The notes under the pieces were generated by a model that saw nothing but the letters and a program-made list of their open reading frames with translations, made no database searches and had not been told where the DNA came from. From positions 1-64,000 of the forward strand of contig CAWAMJ010000011.1 in the NCBI GenBank assembly GCA_963783085.1: a DNA stretch of 64,000 nucleotides, read 5' to 3'. Each line of letters begins with the position of its first letter. Positions within the stretch are counted from its first letter, which is position 1. Both the position numbers and the translations under genes were made by a program. The DNA comes from CAVYUC01 sp963783085 (GTDB lineage Bacteria; Bacteroidota; Bacteroidia; Bacteroidales; Prolixibacteraceae). This document shows positions 52,453 to 61,428 of the stretch, piece after piece.

Positions 52453-53829
52453 ATGAATCAGACTCTGCGAAATGCGCTGTTGCTGGGGGGTTTATTGATA
52501 AGCTTTTTAGCGGTTGGAAAAACGAATGATCCGATCGATCAAAATTTAAAACCAAACATCATTGTAATTTTGGTGGATGATCTCGGCTATGGTGATTTAT
52601 CGATTCAGGGAGGTACCGATATTCGCACGCCTAACATTGACCGGTTGTTTGAAAAGGGAATGCGTTTTAAAAACTTTTATGCCAACTGTACCGTTTGTTC
52701 ACCCACAAGAGCAAGCTTGCTCACCGGGTGTTATCCTGATTTGGTTGGAGTTCCGGGAGTGATCCGAACACACGAAGATAATAGCTGGGGATACCTGAAA
52801 GAGGATGTTCCCACTTTGCCGGAGGTGCTGAAAAAGGCGGGATACAAAACAGCGATTGTCGGAAAATGGCACCTCGGACTGGAGTCGCCCAATTTGCCGA
52901 ATGAACGTGGATTCGACTTTTTCCACGGATTTCTGGGCGACATGATGGACGATTACCGGACCCACCTCCGGCACAACATCAATTACATGCGGCTAAACAA
53001 TCAGGTGGTCGATCCGAAAGGCCATGCCACGGATATCTTTACAGATTGGACCATCGAATATCTGAAGAACCAAAAAGATACTGATGCTCCGTTTTTTCTT
53101 TATCTGGCCTACAACGCGCCTCATTTTCCCATTCAACCGCCCGAAGACTGGTTGGAAAAAGTAAAAAAACGGGAATCCGGAATCTCAGAAAAACGGGCAA
53201 AAAATGTGGCGCTGGTGGAACATTTGGACTATGGAATCGGAAAAGTGATAAATGCCCTGGATTCACTGAAACTGAGTAAAAACACGCTTGTCATTTTCAC
53301 TTCAGATAACGGGGGCCACTTGCCAAGCGGGGCTTCCAACGGAAATCTCCGGGGCGGAAAACAAGACATGTACGAAGGCGGCATAAAAGTTCCTGCCTGC
53401 TTTGTATGGGAGGGAAAAATAAAACCAGGTTCCGCGTCGGAAAGTCTCGGATTAACCATGGATATTTTCCCGACGTTGTGCGAAATAACGGGCGCAACCA
53501 CCGGAAATGAAATTGATGGAATCAGTTTGTATAAAAGCCTGCGCGGCGAGCAACAGGAAACCGATAATCGCGAAGTTTATTTCATGCGGAGGGAAGGCGG
53601 CAAATATGCGGGAATGTGTTATTACGCCGTCCGGCAGGGACCTTACAAATTACTGCAAAACACTCCGTTCGAACCGCTGGAATTATTCAATCTTGCAAAT
53701 GATCCGGCAGAAAAAACTTCGTTAAGTGAAAGCGCAGAAAAATACAATGAATTGCGGTACAATTTGTCTCAGCACATTCGCAGATCGGGCTCCGTTCCGT
53801 GGCAAAAACACCAAAACAAAATCAAATGA
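52453..53829 (+). CDS. Type I sulfatase 2, secreted
   Basis: 458 residues with an N-terminal signal (LLLGGLLISFLAVG). VILVDDLGYGDLSIQGG holds the first metal ligands. The maturation motif is Cys82-Ser-Pro-Thr-Arg86 (VCSPTRASLLTG), with Thr where the classic motif has Ser; this variant is common in Bacteroidota. KTAIVGKWHLG, FTSDNGGHLPSGASNGNLRGGKQDMYEGGIKVP and PYKLLQNTPFEPLELFNL follow. It starts 27 nt after sulfatase 1. Its stop overlaps the next start as ATGA, so sulfatase 3 is translationally coupled. Confidence 0.93.
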   Translation: MNQTLRNALLLGGLLISFLAVGKTNDPIDQNLKPNIIVILVDDLGYGDLSIQGGTDIRTPNIDRLFEKGMRFKNFYANCTVCSPTRASLLTGCYPDLVGVPGVIRTHEDNSWGYLKEDVPTLPEVLKKAGYKTAIVGKWHLGLESPNLPNERGFDFFHGFLGDMMDDYRTHLRHNINYMRLNNQVVDPKGHATDIFTDWTIEYLKNQKDTDAPFFLYLAYNAPHFPIQPPEDWLEKVKKRESGISEKRAKNVALVEHLDYGIGKVINALDSLKLSKNTLVIFTSDNGGHLPSGASNGNLRGGKQDMYEGGIKVPACFVWEGKIKPGSASESLGLTMDIFPTLCEITGATTGNEIDGISLYKSLRGEQQETDNREVYFMRREGGKYAGMCYYAVRQGPYKLLQNTPFEPLELFNLANDPAEKTSLSESAEKYNELRYNLSQHIRRSGSVPWQKHQNKIK

Positions 53830-55166
53830 AAATCGAATCAAAATTTTCTGTAATGGAATTACTTCGAAAATGGTGGCTGGTTCCGCTATTGTTTTTAATT
53901 GCCTGTGGCAATCGGGAACAAACGCAAAAATCACCGAATATCATCCTGATTATGGCGGATGACCTCGGTTACGGCGATATCAGTTGTTTCGGCAGCGACT
54001 ATATTCAAACGCCGGTATTGGATAAAATGGCTTCCGAGGGAATGAAATTCACCGATTACCACTCGAACGGGGCCGTTTGTACCCCAACCCGCGCCGCATT
54101 AATGACCGGCAACTACCAGCAGCGGGCTGGTTTGGAAGGCGTGATTTACGCACAAATGGGCAAAAGGATGTACGGCATTCCAGGAGATGAAAAAACCATG
54201 GCAGAATATTTTAAAAATGCCGGATATGCCACCGGCGCTTTCGGAAAATGGCACCTCGGTTACAAACCCGAATTTAATCCGGTGAAACATGGATTTGATA
54301 ATTTTTATGGTTATGTAAGCGGCAACGTGGATTACATTTCGCACCGCGACGGAATTGGCTTGTACGACTGGTGGCTGGATGCCGATACCAGTTACGAGAA
54401 AGGTTATGTCACCGATTTAATCACCAGCCATGCCCTGGCTTTTATGGAAGAAAACAAGGATCATCCGTTTTTTTTATACCTGCCGCACGAAGCGCCGCAT
54501 TATCCGTACCAGGGCCGCAACGACAAGGCAGACCGTCTGCCGGGCGTAGAATTTCAGGCGCAGGGTTCGAGGCCCGATAAAAAACAGGCTTACAAAGAAA
54601 TGGTGGAAATTATGGATGAAAACGTCGGGCGGGTATTCGACAAACTTCGCGAACTGGCGCTGGAAAAAAACACACTTGTACTTTTTTGTTCTGACAACGG
54701 CGCCACAAACATGGGAAGCAACGGCAAATTGCGCGGATTTAAAACCACGTTGTGGGAAGGCGGTCACCGGGTGCCGGCAATTGCCTGGTATCCCGGGAAA
54801 ATAGAGGCCGGCACAACTACCGGGGCTACCATTTTAAGCATGGATATTCTGCCAACGTTTTTATCCGTTATTGGAGAAAAACCGGAAGAAAATCTGGACG
54901 GCATCGACTTTTCAGGACTGATGTTCGATAATAAAATCCCTGAAGAACGGCCGGTATTCTGGCGCTACCGCAATCAGTGGGCGGTTCGCAAAGGCGACTG
55001 GAAGTACCTGAAAACCGGCGACGATGAATACCTGTTCAATCTGGGTAATGATTTGGCTGAAGAAAATAACCTGATCAATTCGAACCCTGAAAAAGCCGAA
55101 GAATTAAAAAAACTGCTGGACGACTGGAATGCTGAAATGAACAACTATTCGCAACAAACGAATTAA
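53826..55166 (+). CDS. Type I sulfatase 3, lipoprotein
   Basis: 446 residues from the ATG at 53826, which overlaps the previous stop (ATGA). The frame is open from 53799, but that part lies inside sulfatase 2. Lipobox LFLIAC (Cys27) predicts membrane attachment. IILIMADDLGYGDISCFGSD, the maturation motif Cys85-Thr-Pro-Thr-Arg89 (AVCTPTRAALMTGNYQQRAG), GAFGKWHLGY, LFCSDNGATNMGSNGKLRGFKTTLWEGGHRVPAIAWYPG, and a C-terminal domain (WAVRKGDWKYLK). It resembles arylsulfatase-A-like exo-sulfatases. Active site complete. Confidence 0.93.
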   Translation: MKIESKFSVMELLRKWWLVPLLFLIACGNREQTQKSPNIILIMADDLGYGDISCFGSDYIQTPVLDKMASEGMKFTDYHSNGAVCTPTRAALMTGNYQQRAGLEGVIYAQMGKRMYGIPGDEKTMAEYFKNAGYATGAFGKWHLGYKPEFNPVKHGFDNFYGYVSGNVDYISHRDGIGLYDWWLDADTSYEKGYVTDLITSHALAFMEENKDHPFFLYLPHEAPHYPYQGRNDKADRLPGVEFQAQGSRPDKKQAYKEMVEIMDENVGRVFDKLRELALEKNTLVLFCSDNGATNMGSNGKLRGFKTTLWEGGHRVPAIAWYPGKIEAGTTTGATILSMDILPTFLSVIGEKPEENLDGIDFSGLMFDNKIPEERPVFWRYRNQWAVRKGDWKYLKTGDDEYLFNLGNDLAEENNLINSNPEKAEELKKLLDDWNAEMNNYSQQTN

Positions 55167-55177
55167 AATTAATTTTT

Positions 55178-56707
55178 ATGACTTTCAATTCAATCAAAAC
55201 AATAGCGGTACAAAAAACTGCAATTTTACTGGTTATTATACTGAGCATGAATTTTTTAGCATCTGCACAACAACAGAAAATGAACGTCCTGTTTGTAGCT
55301 TCGGACGATATGAGCAGTGATTTAAATGCTTTTGGAAATCCCGATGTTGATACGCCCAATTTCGACCGCCTGGCGAAAATGGGCATTGTCTTTCAGAAAG
55401 CATATAACCAGGCGCCGTTATGTGCACCCAGCCGCGCTTCGCTTATGACCGGTTATTATCCGGATAAAACTGGTGTTTACGATCTTTATCCTACATTTCG
55501 TGACGCTTTGCCGGATGCAGTGACACTGGCCCAGATGTTTAAAAACAACGGATATTTCACCTGCCGGATTGGAAAGATATTTCATCAGGGCGTGCCCAGT
55601 CAAATCGGTCAGGCAGGGCATGACGATCCTGCCTCATGGACAATTACCTACAACCCGATTGGTAAAGATAAAACGGATGAGTATAAACTGATTGCTGATG
55701 CGCCAATACTGGGGACTTATCTTGCCATGGATTGCAACGATGATGAGTTAACAGATGCCATTTCTGCGAACGTGGCGCTCAGCATTTTGCGTGAACGTAC
55801 AGGAAATGCCAAAGCGAGCCCGTATGGTGGTTATATACAGGGCCGTGTAAATCCCCAGCCTTTTTTTATGGCGGTGGGATTTTATCGCCCGCATATTCCC
55901 TACATGGCTCCAAAAAAATATTTTGACTTGTATCCGCTGGACGAAATTCAACTTCATAAGAATCCGGAAAACGACTGGGACAACAAACCCGATGCGGCGG
56001 CGTGGGTTTTACCGTTGAATGGAAACACAACTGAAGAACAACAAAAAAAGGCGATACAGGCTTATTATGCCTGTGTTTCGTTTGTGGATGCTCAAATCGG
56101 GAAATTGTTGGACGGGCTGGAAGAATTTGACCTGCTGGACAATACGATAATTGTTTTCTGGAGCGATCACGGGTATAATCTGGGGGAGCACGGGCAATGG
56201 CAGAAACAAACGTTGTTTGAAAAAACATCGAAACAACCGTTAATAATTTCTGTTCCCGGATATTCAAAAGGAAAAACCACAGATGCCATTGTTCAGATGG
56301 TGGATATTTATCCTACGCTGGCGGAAATTACCGGCTTCGATGCGCCGGATGATCTGGTTGGGCACAGCCTTGTACCGCTTTTAAAAAACCCTGATGCCGA
56401 ATGGAATTATCCCGCTTTTACTTTGCAGGCCCGAACGCTAAATCCGCGGGCGCGTGAAGGGCAGTCGAAATATAGTTTTAATCCGAACGTGGGATCAGAC
56501 AACCCAACGATCTTTGGTCGTTCTGTAAGGGTTAAACGCTACCGTTATACCGAATGGGACGAAGGAAGAGCCGGTGCAGAATTGTATGATTATGAAAATG
56601 ATCCCAACGAATTTAATAACCTGGTCGATAATCCGGAACTTAAAGGCACGGTGGCAAAATTATCTGAATTGCTGCATTCCGGTTTTAGTAATAACCTGAA
56701 AAGATAA
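55178..56707 (+). CDS. Type I sulfatase 4, iduronate-2-sulfatase-like
   Basis: 509 residues with a signal peptide (to LASAQ). It differs from its neighbours: VLFVASDDMSSDLNAFGNPDVDTPNFD, motif Cys82-Ala-Pro-Ser-Arg86 (APLCAPSRASLMTGYYPDKTGVYDL), FFMAVGFYRPHIPYMAPKKYFDLYP and WSDHGYNLGEHGQWQKQTLFEKTSKQPLII. These are the signatures of the iduronate-2-sulfatase-like subgroup (S1_7). Members act on sulfated uronic acids or, in marine bacteria, on other algal glycans; the target is not proven. It starts 11 nt after sulfatase 3. Confidence 0.92.
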   Translation: MTFNSIKTIAVQKTAILLVIILSMNFLASAQQQKMNVLFVASDDMSSDLNAFGNPDVDTPNFDRLAKMGIVFQKAYNQAPLCAPSRASLMTGYYPDKTGVYDLYPTFRDALPDAVTLAQMFKNNGYFTCRIGKIFHQGVPSQIGQAGHDDPASWTITYNPIGKDKTDEYKLIADAPILGTYLAMDCNDDELTDAISANVALSILRERTGNAKASPYGGYIQGRVNPQPFFMAVGFYRPHIPYMAPKKYFDLYPLDEIQLHKNPENDWDNKPDAAAWVLPLNGNTTEEQQKKAIQAYYACVSFVDAQIGKLLDGLEEFDLLDNTIIVFWSDHGYNLGEHGQWQKQTLFEKTSKQPLIISVPGYSKGKTTDAIVQMVDIYPTLAEITGFDAPDDLVGHSLVPLLKNPDAEWNYPAFTLQARTLNPRAREGQSKYSFNPNVGSDNPTIFGRSVRVKRYRYTEWDEGRAGAELYDYENDPNEFNNLVDNPELKGTVAKLSELLHSGFSNNLKR

Positions 56708-56830
56708 TAAAGGTCGTGCCGGCAGGGAGAAACTGGTGATTCCTAAAATTTCCGTGATCCCTCTGATTAAAATGCGTTTCCTGTAATACTTCCGCCGCGG
56801 AAATGTGTCATTCATTCATAAAGCTTAATT

Positions 56831-57937
56831 ATGCCTGAGTTTTTTGTTTCCGAAGAAGAAAAAATAGCCATTGTTGATTACCTGTGCGGGGAATTAACCG
56901 GTTTCGAACCCGAAATCCTTCACAACTGGCTGGAAAAAAATCCGAAGAACAAACAGTTGATTCAGGATTTTGAAGAAATCTGGGAAACCAGTTCTTATCG
57001 CGCAGCAGAAAAACACATCGCTGTAAACAGGGCCTGGAAGGAATTGCAAAGCCGGATTGATCAAAAAAAAGGCAAATCTGACTCCTGGCAAAAGTTCCTG
57101 CAATTTGCTGCAATAGTTCTGATTGCTATTTTTTTAGGCGGTGTTTGTTCCTACTTTTTCTTTCCAAAAACTGAAATTACTGAACCTCAGTTTGTAGAAT
57201 ATCTGGCGCCACTCGGTTCCCGTTCATTTGTAAAACTGGCCGACGGAAGCAAAGTCTGGCTCAATGCCGGATCGCGGTTAAAATACAGCAATACATTCGG
57301 AAACAACAACCGGTTGCTGTCCCTCGACGGCGAGGCTTTCTTCGAAGTAACAAAAAATGAAAACCTTCCGTTTGTGGTAAAAACCAGCGAAATCGACGTG
57401 GTTGCCCTTGGAACAAAATTCAATGTGAAAGCTTATTCCGAAGAACAAACCATTGAAACTACGTTAATTGAAGGTTCAGTAAAACTGGAAAGCAAAACGG
57501 TGAATTTTTCCGAAAAAATCTTTTTGAAACCTTTTGAAAAAGCGGTGTTCACCAAAAAAAACCATTTATTGACCATTTCGAAAAACCAGCCCCGGCAGGA
57601 TGTTCAGCCGAAACCAAAGCCCAAGCTTGAAATCATCGAATCGATTGATCCGGAGCCTATTGTTTCCTGGAAAAACAAACGATGGGTGATTGCCAATGAA
57701 AAACTGGGCAACCTCGCTTTAAAACTGGAACGCAGGTACGACGTCAACTTCATTTTCGATAACGATGTTTTGAAAGAATACTCCTTCAGGGGAACGCTGG
57801 AAGACGAGACGCTGGAACAAATTATGGAAGCCATTAAACTGAGCGCCCCGATTAAATATGTGATCGACAATAAAACAGTTTACGTAATGGCTGACGGACA
57901 AAAAATGAATAAATTTAAAAACCTGATGATGAAATAA
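56831..57937 (+). CDS. FecR-type anti-sigma factor
   Basis: 368 residues. A short cytoplasmic N-terminus (EKIAIVDYLCGELTGFEPEILHNWLEKNPKNKQLIQDFEEIW) binds the sigma factor. One membrane helix lies near 88-110 (FLQFAAIVLIAIFLGGVCSYFFF). The periplasmic FecR domain has LAPLGSRSFVKLADGSKVWLNAGSRLKY and GEAFFEVTKNENLPFVVKTSEIDVVALGTKFNV, and a C-terminal DUF4974-like domain ends the protein. It receives a signal from the STN domain of a SusC. Normally a sigma gene lies just upstream; here sulfatase 4 does, and the only sigma gene is 11 kb away. Confidence 0.93.
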   Translation: MPEFFVSEEEKIAIVDYLCGELTGFEPEILHNWLEKNPKNKQLIQDFEEIWETSSYRAAEKHIAVNRAWKELQSRIDQKKGKSDSWQKFLQFAAIVLIAIFLGGVCSYFFFPKTEITEPQFVEYLAPLGSRSFVKLADGSKVWLNAGSRLKYSNTFGNNNRLLSLDGEAFFEVTKNENLPFVVKTSEIDVVALGTKFNVKAYSEEQTIETTLIEGSVKLESKTVNFSEKIFLKPFEKAVFTKKNHLLTISKNQPRQDVQPKPKPKLEIIESIDPEPIVSWKNKRWVIANEKLGNLALKLERRYDVNFIFDNDVLKEYSFRGTLEDETLEQIMEAIKLSAPIKYVIDNKTVYVMADGQKMNKFKNLMMK

Positions 57938-58047
57938 CTAAAAAAATGGGAAACCGATTTTGATCGTGCAATTGCCAACTGAAATTAACGTTGCCCGTAT
58001 CGACGATATGAAGCAACCATTTATTAAAACCTTAACATTAAAAGTTT

Positions 58048-61000
58048 ATGAAAAAAATTCGTAATGAATTATCCCGTCCGTCAATATGGGATTTTAAAAA
58101 GCTAATGCTCGTAACAAAGCTAACGGTTATTCTGAGCTTGTTATCTGTTGTGCAGCTTTCGGCCAGTGTTTATTCACAAACGCTGCTGACGGTTGACTCG
58201 AAAAATAAAACTGTAAAAGAAGTCCTTTCGGACATTGAAGACCAAAGCGAATTTCGTTTCTTTTACAACGACAAATTCATCGACCTGAACCGCCGGGTTA
58301 ATTTCAATATCCAAAATGAAACGATAACCCATGTGATGGATAACCTGTTTGGTTCGCCGGATGTAACTTACAAAATCCTCGAAAACAACCTGATTGTAAT
58401 AACTCCGGGCGACGTTCAGCAAACCCGGACGGTTTCAGGAAAGGTAACCAATCAGCAGGGGGAAATAATTCCGGGAGTAACGGTGGTACTAAAAGGCACC
58501 GCCAGAGGAACCGTGACCGACGAAAATGGTAATTTTTCACTTTCAGATATCTCTGATAATGCCACTTTGATATTTTCATTCGTGGGAATGAAGTCGCAGG
58601 AAATTCCCGTGGGAAACCGTTCGACCATCAATGTTACCATGGCGGAAGATGCAATCGGACTGGAAGAAGTGGTTGCCATCGGTTACGGAACGCAATTAAA
58701 GGAAAATGTAACGGGCTCAATGGAAACTGCCGGCAGCGATCAACTTGAAAATAAACCCATTGTAACCGTTGGGCAGGCACTCCAGGGTGAGTTGAGCGGG
58801 GTAACCATCCGCCAGGCAAATGGCAGACCTGCCTCATCAACGGAAATCGTCATCAGGGGATACGGAACTTTTAGTAACGCAGGGACGAATCCGCTTGTTT
58901 TGGTCGATGGCATTCCCGGGTCCCTGGATGCGGTGAATCCAAACGACATTAAAAATATTTCCGTTTTAAAAGATGCTGCTTCTGCTGCAATTTATGGATC
59001 GAGGGCTGCCAACGGCGTAATTTTGATTCAGACCAAAAGAGGCCAGACCGGAAAAACTTCAGTGTCGTACAACGGTTCATTCGGCTTTAGCGAACTGGCG
59101 GACATGCCCAAATTTGTCGATTCATGGATTTATGCACAGGCTTATAATGAAGCCCTTACAAATGCCGGGCAAGGCGCGGTTTATTCACAGGAGGATATCC
59201 AGAAGTTTATGGCCGGAACAGACCACGATCTTTATCCAAATGATAAACATTACCAGATGGCTTTTGACAATATTGCTTATCAAACCAAACAGGATATTTC
59301 GCTAATGGGAGGGGGCGCCTCTGCCAGTTATCGTTTTTCTTTTGGTTATCTCCGGAATGACGGTCTTCTGCAAAATAACCTTTACGACAACTACAGCGAT
59401 AACCTGCTTAATTATTACAACAAATACAACCTTCGTTTAAATGTTGACAGTGAAATAACGAAAAAGCTGAAATTGATTGCCAACATTTCAGGAACAGCAG
59501 ACGATGAAAAAGGACCGGGAGCAGCAACCGGCGACGGTACTACGATGCGTGTTGTAACCAGGGTTGCAAGGATGCCGGCTACAATTGCAGGCAGAACATC
59601 AGAGGGATATTACGGCCGTGTTGATAAAGGTTCACCCTGGGCGGATATCGATGCAACTTCCTTTGAATTAAACCGCAATTATTATTTTATGGGAAACGCA
59701 GATTTGGAATATTCGATTGTAAATCCTTTAAAAATAATATTCCGGGGCGGATATGTATTCGACCATACAAATTACAAATTGTGGCAGGCCGACGAACAAA
59801 TTGATGCAACAACTTACGCCGGCCCGGCAAAGTTAAGTGTGAACTGGAACACACGAAGAGAGATAACGATGGAAGGATTGATAAAGTTCGATAAAACGTT
59901 TGGGGATCATAGTGTTAGCGCCCTTGCGGGTTATTCTCAAATCGACAGTAAATATGAGTTTGTTACCGCATTCAGAGATCAGTTTCCAACGAATGGACTG
60001 TATGAACTAAATGTTGGCAGTTCCGCAAACCAGAAAAATACCGGTGGCGCTTCCGAGTGGGGACTGGTTTCTTACTTTGCCAGGTTACAATATGATTATC
60101 TTGGGAAATATCTTTTCGAAGCCAATGTCCGCTACGACGGATCTTCCCGGTTCGATAAAGGCAATAAGTTTGGAGTTTTCCCTTCATTCTCTGTGGGATG
60201 GAGGATTTCCGAAGAAAATTTCATGAAGGAAAACCTGGCCTGGATTTACAACTTAAAATTTCGCGGTTCGTGGGGAGAACTGGGAAACCAGCAGATTGGC
60301 AATTATCCGTATCAGGCCATTCTTTCTTCGGGGAGCAATGCAATCTGGGATAACAATGTACACCCCGGAGTGGTGCTGAATACAGTTGCCAACAAAGATA
60401 TAACCTGGGAAACAACCGCAATAACCGACATGGGAATTGACTTATCTGTTTTTGAAGGAAAAATAAGTCTTACCGCAGATTATTACGATAAAACAACCCG
60501 AAACATCCTTTATAACATTACCACTGCAGGAACTCTCGGATTAAATGCTTCTCCTTCCAACGCCGGAAAAGTAAGAAACACCGGTTGGGACTTTAACCTG
60601 AGTTATAAAGAAAATATTGGGGATTTTTCATTTGAAATCGCACCCAATTTATCCATCGTAAAAACGGAGGTTCTTGAATTAAGCGATGTCGAAAAAGACA
60701 TTGCCAAAGGCCTGTTTATCGGAGGGCCTTTAAATGCCATTTACGGTTATACAGCGGATGGGCTATTTGTTGATGAACAGGACATTCAAAATTCTGCCAC
60801 TCAACCTTACAATCCGGTTCCCGGCGACATTAAATACAAGGACGTCAGCGGACCGGAAGGTATACCGGATGGCAAAGTAGATCCGTTGTACGACAGAAGT
60901 GTAATCGGACAAACAACTCCAACCTATACCTATGGCGCCCGGATTAGTGCAGCTTACAAAGCATTTGATTTTTCGCTGACATTCGACGGAGCAGGCGGTA

Positions 61001-61416
61001 TGAGAAGGTGGTTGAGTAATATGGCCGGGAGGGCATTTGCAAATAAATCAAATGTTCAGCAATGGATGTGGGATAACCGGTGGACGAAGGAAAATCCAAA
61101 TCCTGATGCTTTATATCCGCGATTTTATTTACACGGTGGTGGAAACGATGAGCCATATAGCTATATTTCAACGTTCTGGGCCTGGGATGCTTCCTATCTG
61201 AAAATTCGGTCTGCCCAAATTGGCTACACCATGCCGGAAGCCGTTACCAACGCGTTGAAAATTCAAAAAATGCGGATTTATGTTTCAGGCCGAAACCTCT
61301 TGTGCTTCGATAATTTCTTTGATGGCTGGGATCCGGAGCTTAATGTTCAAACGGGCGAGGGTGTTCACTATCCAATGTCAAGAACATATATTGTGGGTTT
61401 AAATGTTAATTTTTAA
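58048..61416 (+). CDS. SusC-type TonB-dependent transporter with STN signalling domain (second of the pair)
   Basis: 1122 residues, intact. The leader and STN domain (residues 1-125) closely match those of the SusC at 45948, including the start MKKIRNELSRP and the DFKKLMLVTKLT block. After ~residue 135 the two diverge. The regulatory-like domain reads SGKVTNQQGEIIPGVTVVLKG, the TonB region EEVVAIGYG, and plug hallmarks are PLVLVDGIPGS and SVLKDAASAAIYGSRAANGVILIQTK. The barrel ends YIVGLNVNF. It starts 110 bases after FecR, the classic FecR-SusC order, so this is likely the original partner of FecR. Confidence 0.95.
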   Translation: MKKIRNELSRPSIWDFKKLMLVTKLTVILSLLSVVQLSASVYSQTLLTVDSKNKTVKEVLSDIEDQSEFRFFYNDKFIDLNRRVNFNIQNETITHVMDNLFGSPDVTYKILENNLIVITPGDVQQTRTVSGKVTNQQGEIIPGVTVVLKGTARGTVTDENGNFSLSDISDNATLIFSFVGMKSQEIPVGNRSTINVTMAEDAIGLEEVVAIGYGTQLKENVTGSMETAGSDQLENKPIVTVGQALQGELSGVTIRQANGRPASSTEIVIRGYGTFSNAGTNPLVLVDGIPGSLDAVNPNDIKNISVLKDAASAAIYGSRAANGVILIQTKRGQTGKTSVSYNGSFGFSELADMPKFVDSWIYAQAYNEALTNAGQGAVYSQEDIQKFMAGTDHDLYPNDKHYQMAFDNIAYQTKQDISLMGGGASASYRFSFGYLRNDGLLQNNLYDNYSDNLLNYYNKYNLRLNVDSEITKKLKLIANISGTADDEKGPGAATGDGTTMRVVTRVARMPATIAGRTSEGYYGRVDKGSPWADIDATSFELNRNYYFMGNADLEYSIVNPLKIIFRGGYVFDHTNYKLWQADEQIDATTYAGPAKLSVNWNTRREITMEGLIKFDKTFGDHSVSALAGYSQIDSKYEFVTAFRDQFPTNGLYELNVGSSANQKNTGGASEWGLVSYFARLQYDYLGKYLFEANVRYDGSSRFDKGNKFGVFPSFSVGWRISEENFMKENLAWIYNLKFRGSWGELGNQQIGNYPYQAILSSGSNAIWDNNVHPGVVLNTVANKDITWETTAITDMGIDLSVFEGKISLTADYYDKTTRNILYNITTAGTLGLNASPSNAGKVRNTGWDFNLSYKENIGDFSFEIAPNLSIVKTEVLELSDVEKDIAKGLFIGGPLNAIYGYTADGLFVDEQDIQNSATQPYNPVPGDIKYKDVSGPEGIPDGKVDPLYDRSVIGQTTPTYTYGARISAAYKAFDFSLTFDGAGGMRRWLSNMAGRAFANKSNVQQWMWDNRWTKENPNPDALYPRFYLHGGGNDEPYSYISTFWAWDASYLKIRSAQIGYTMPEAVTNALKIQKMRIYVSGRNLLCFDNFFDGWDPELNVQTGEGVHYPMSRTYIVGLNVNF

Positions 61417-61428
61417 AATAGAACAATT

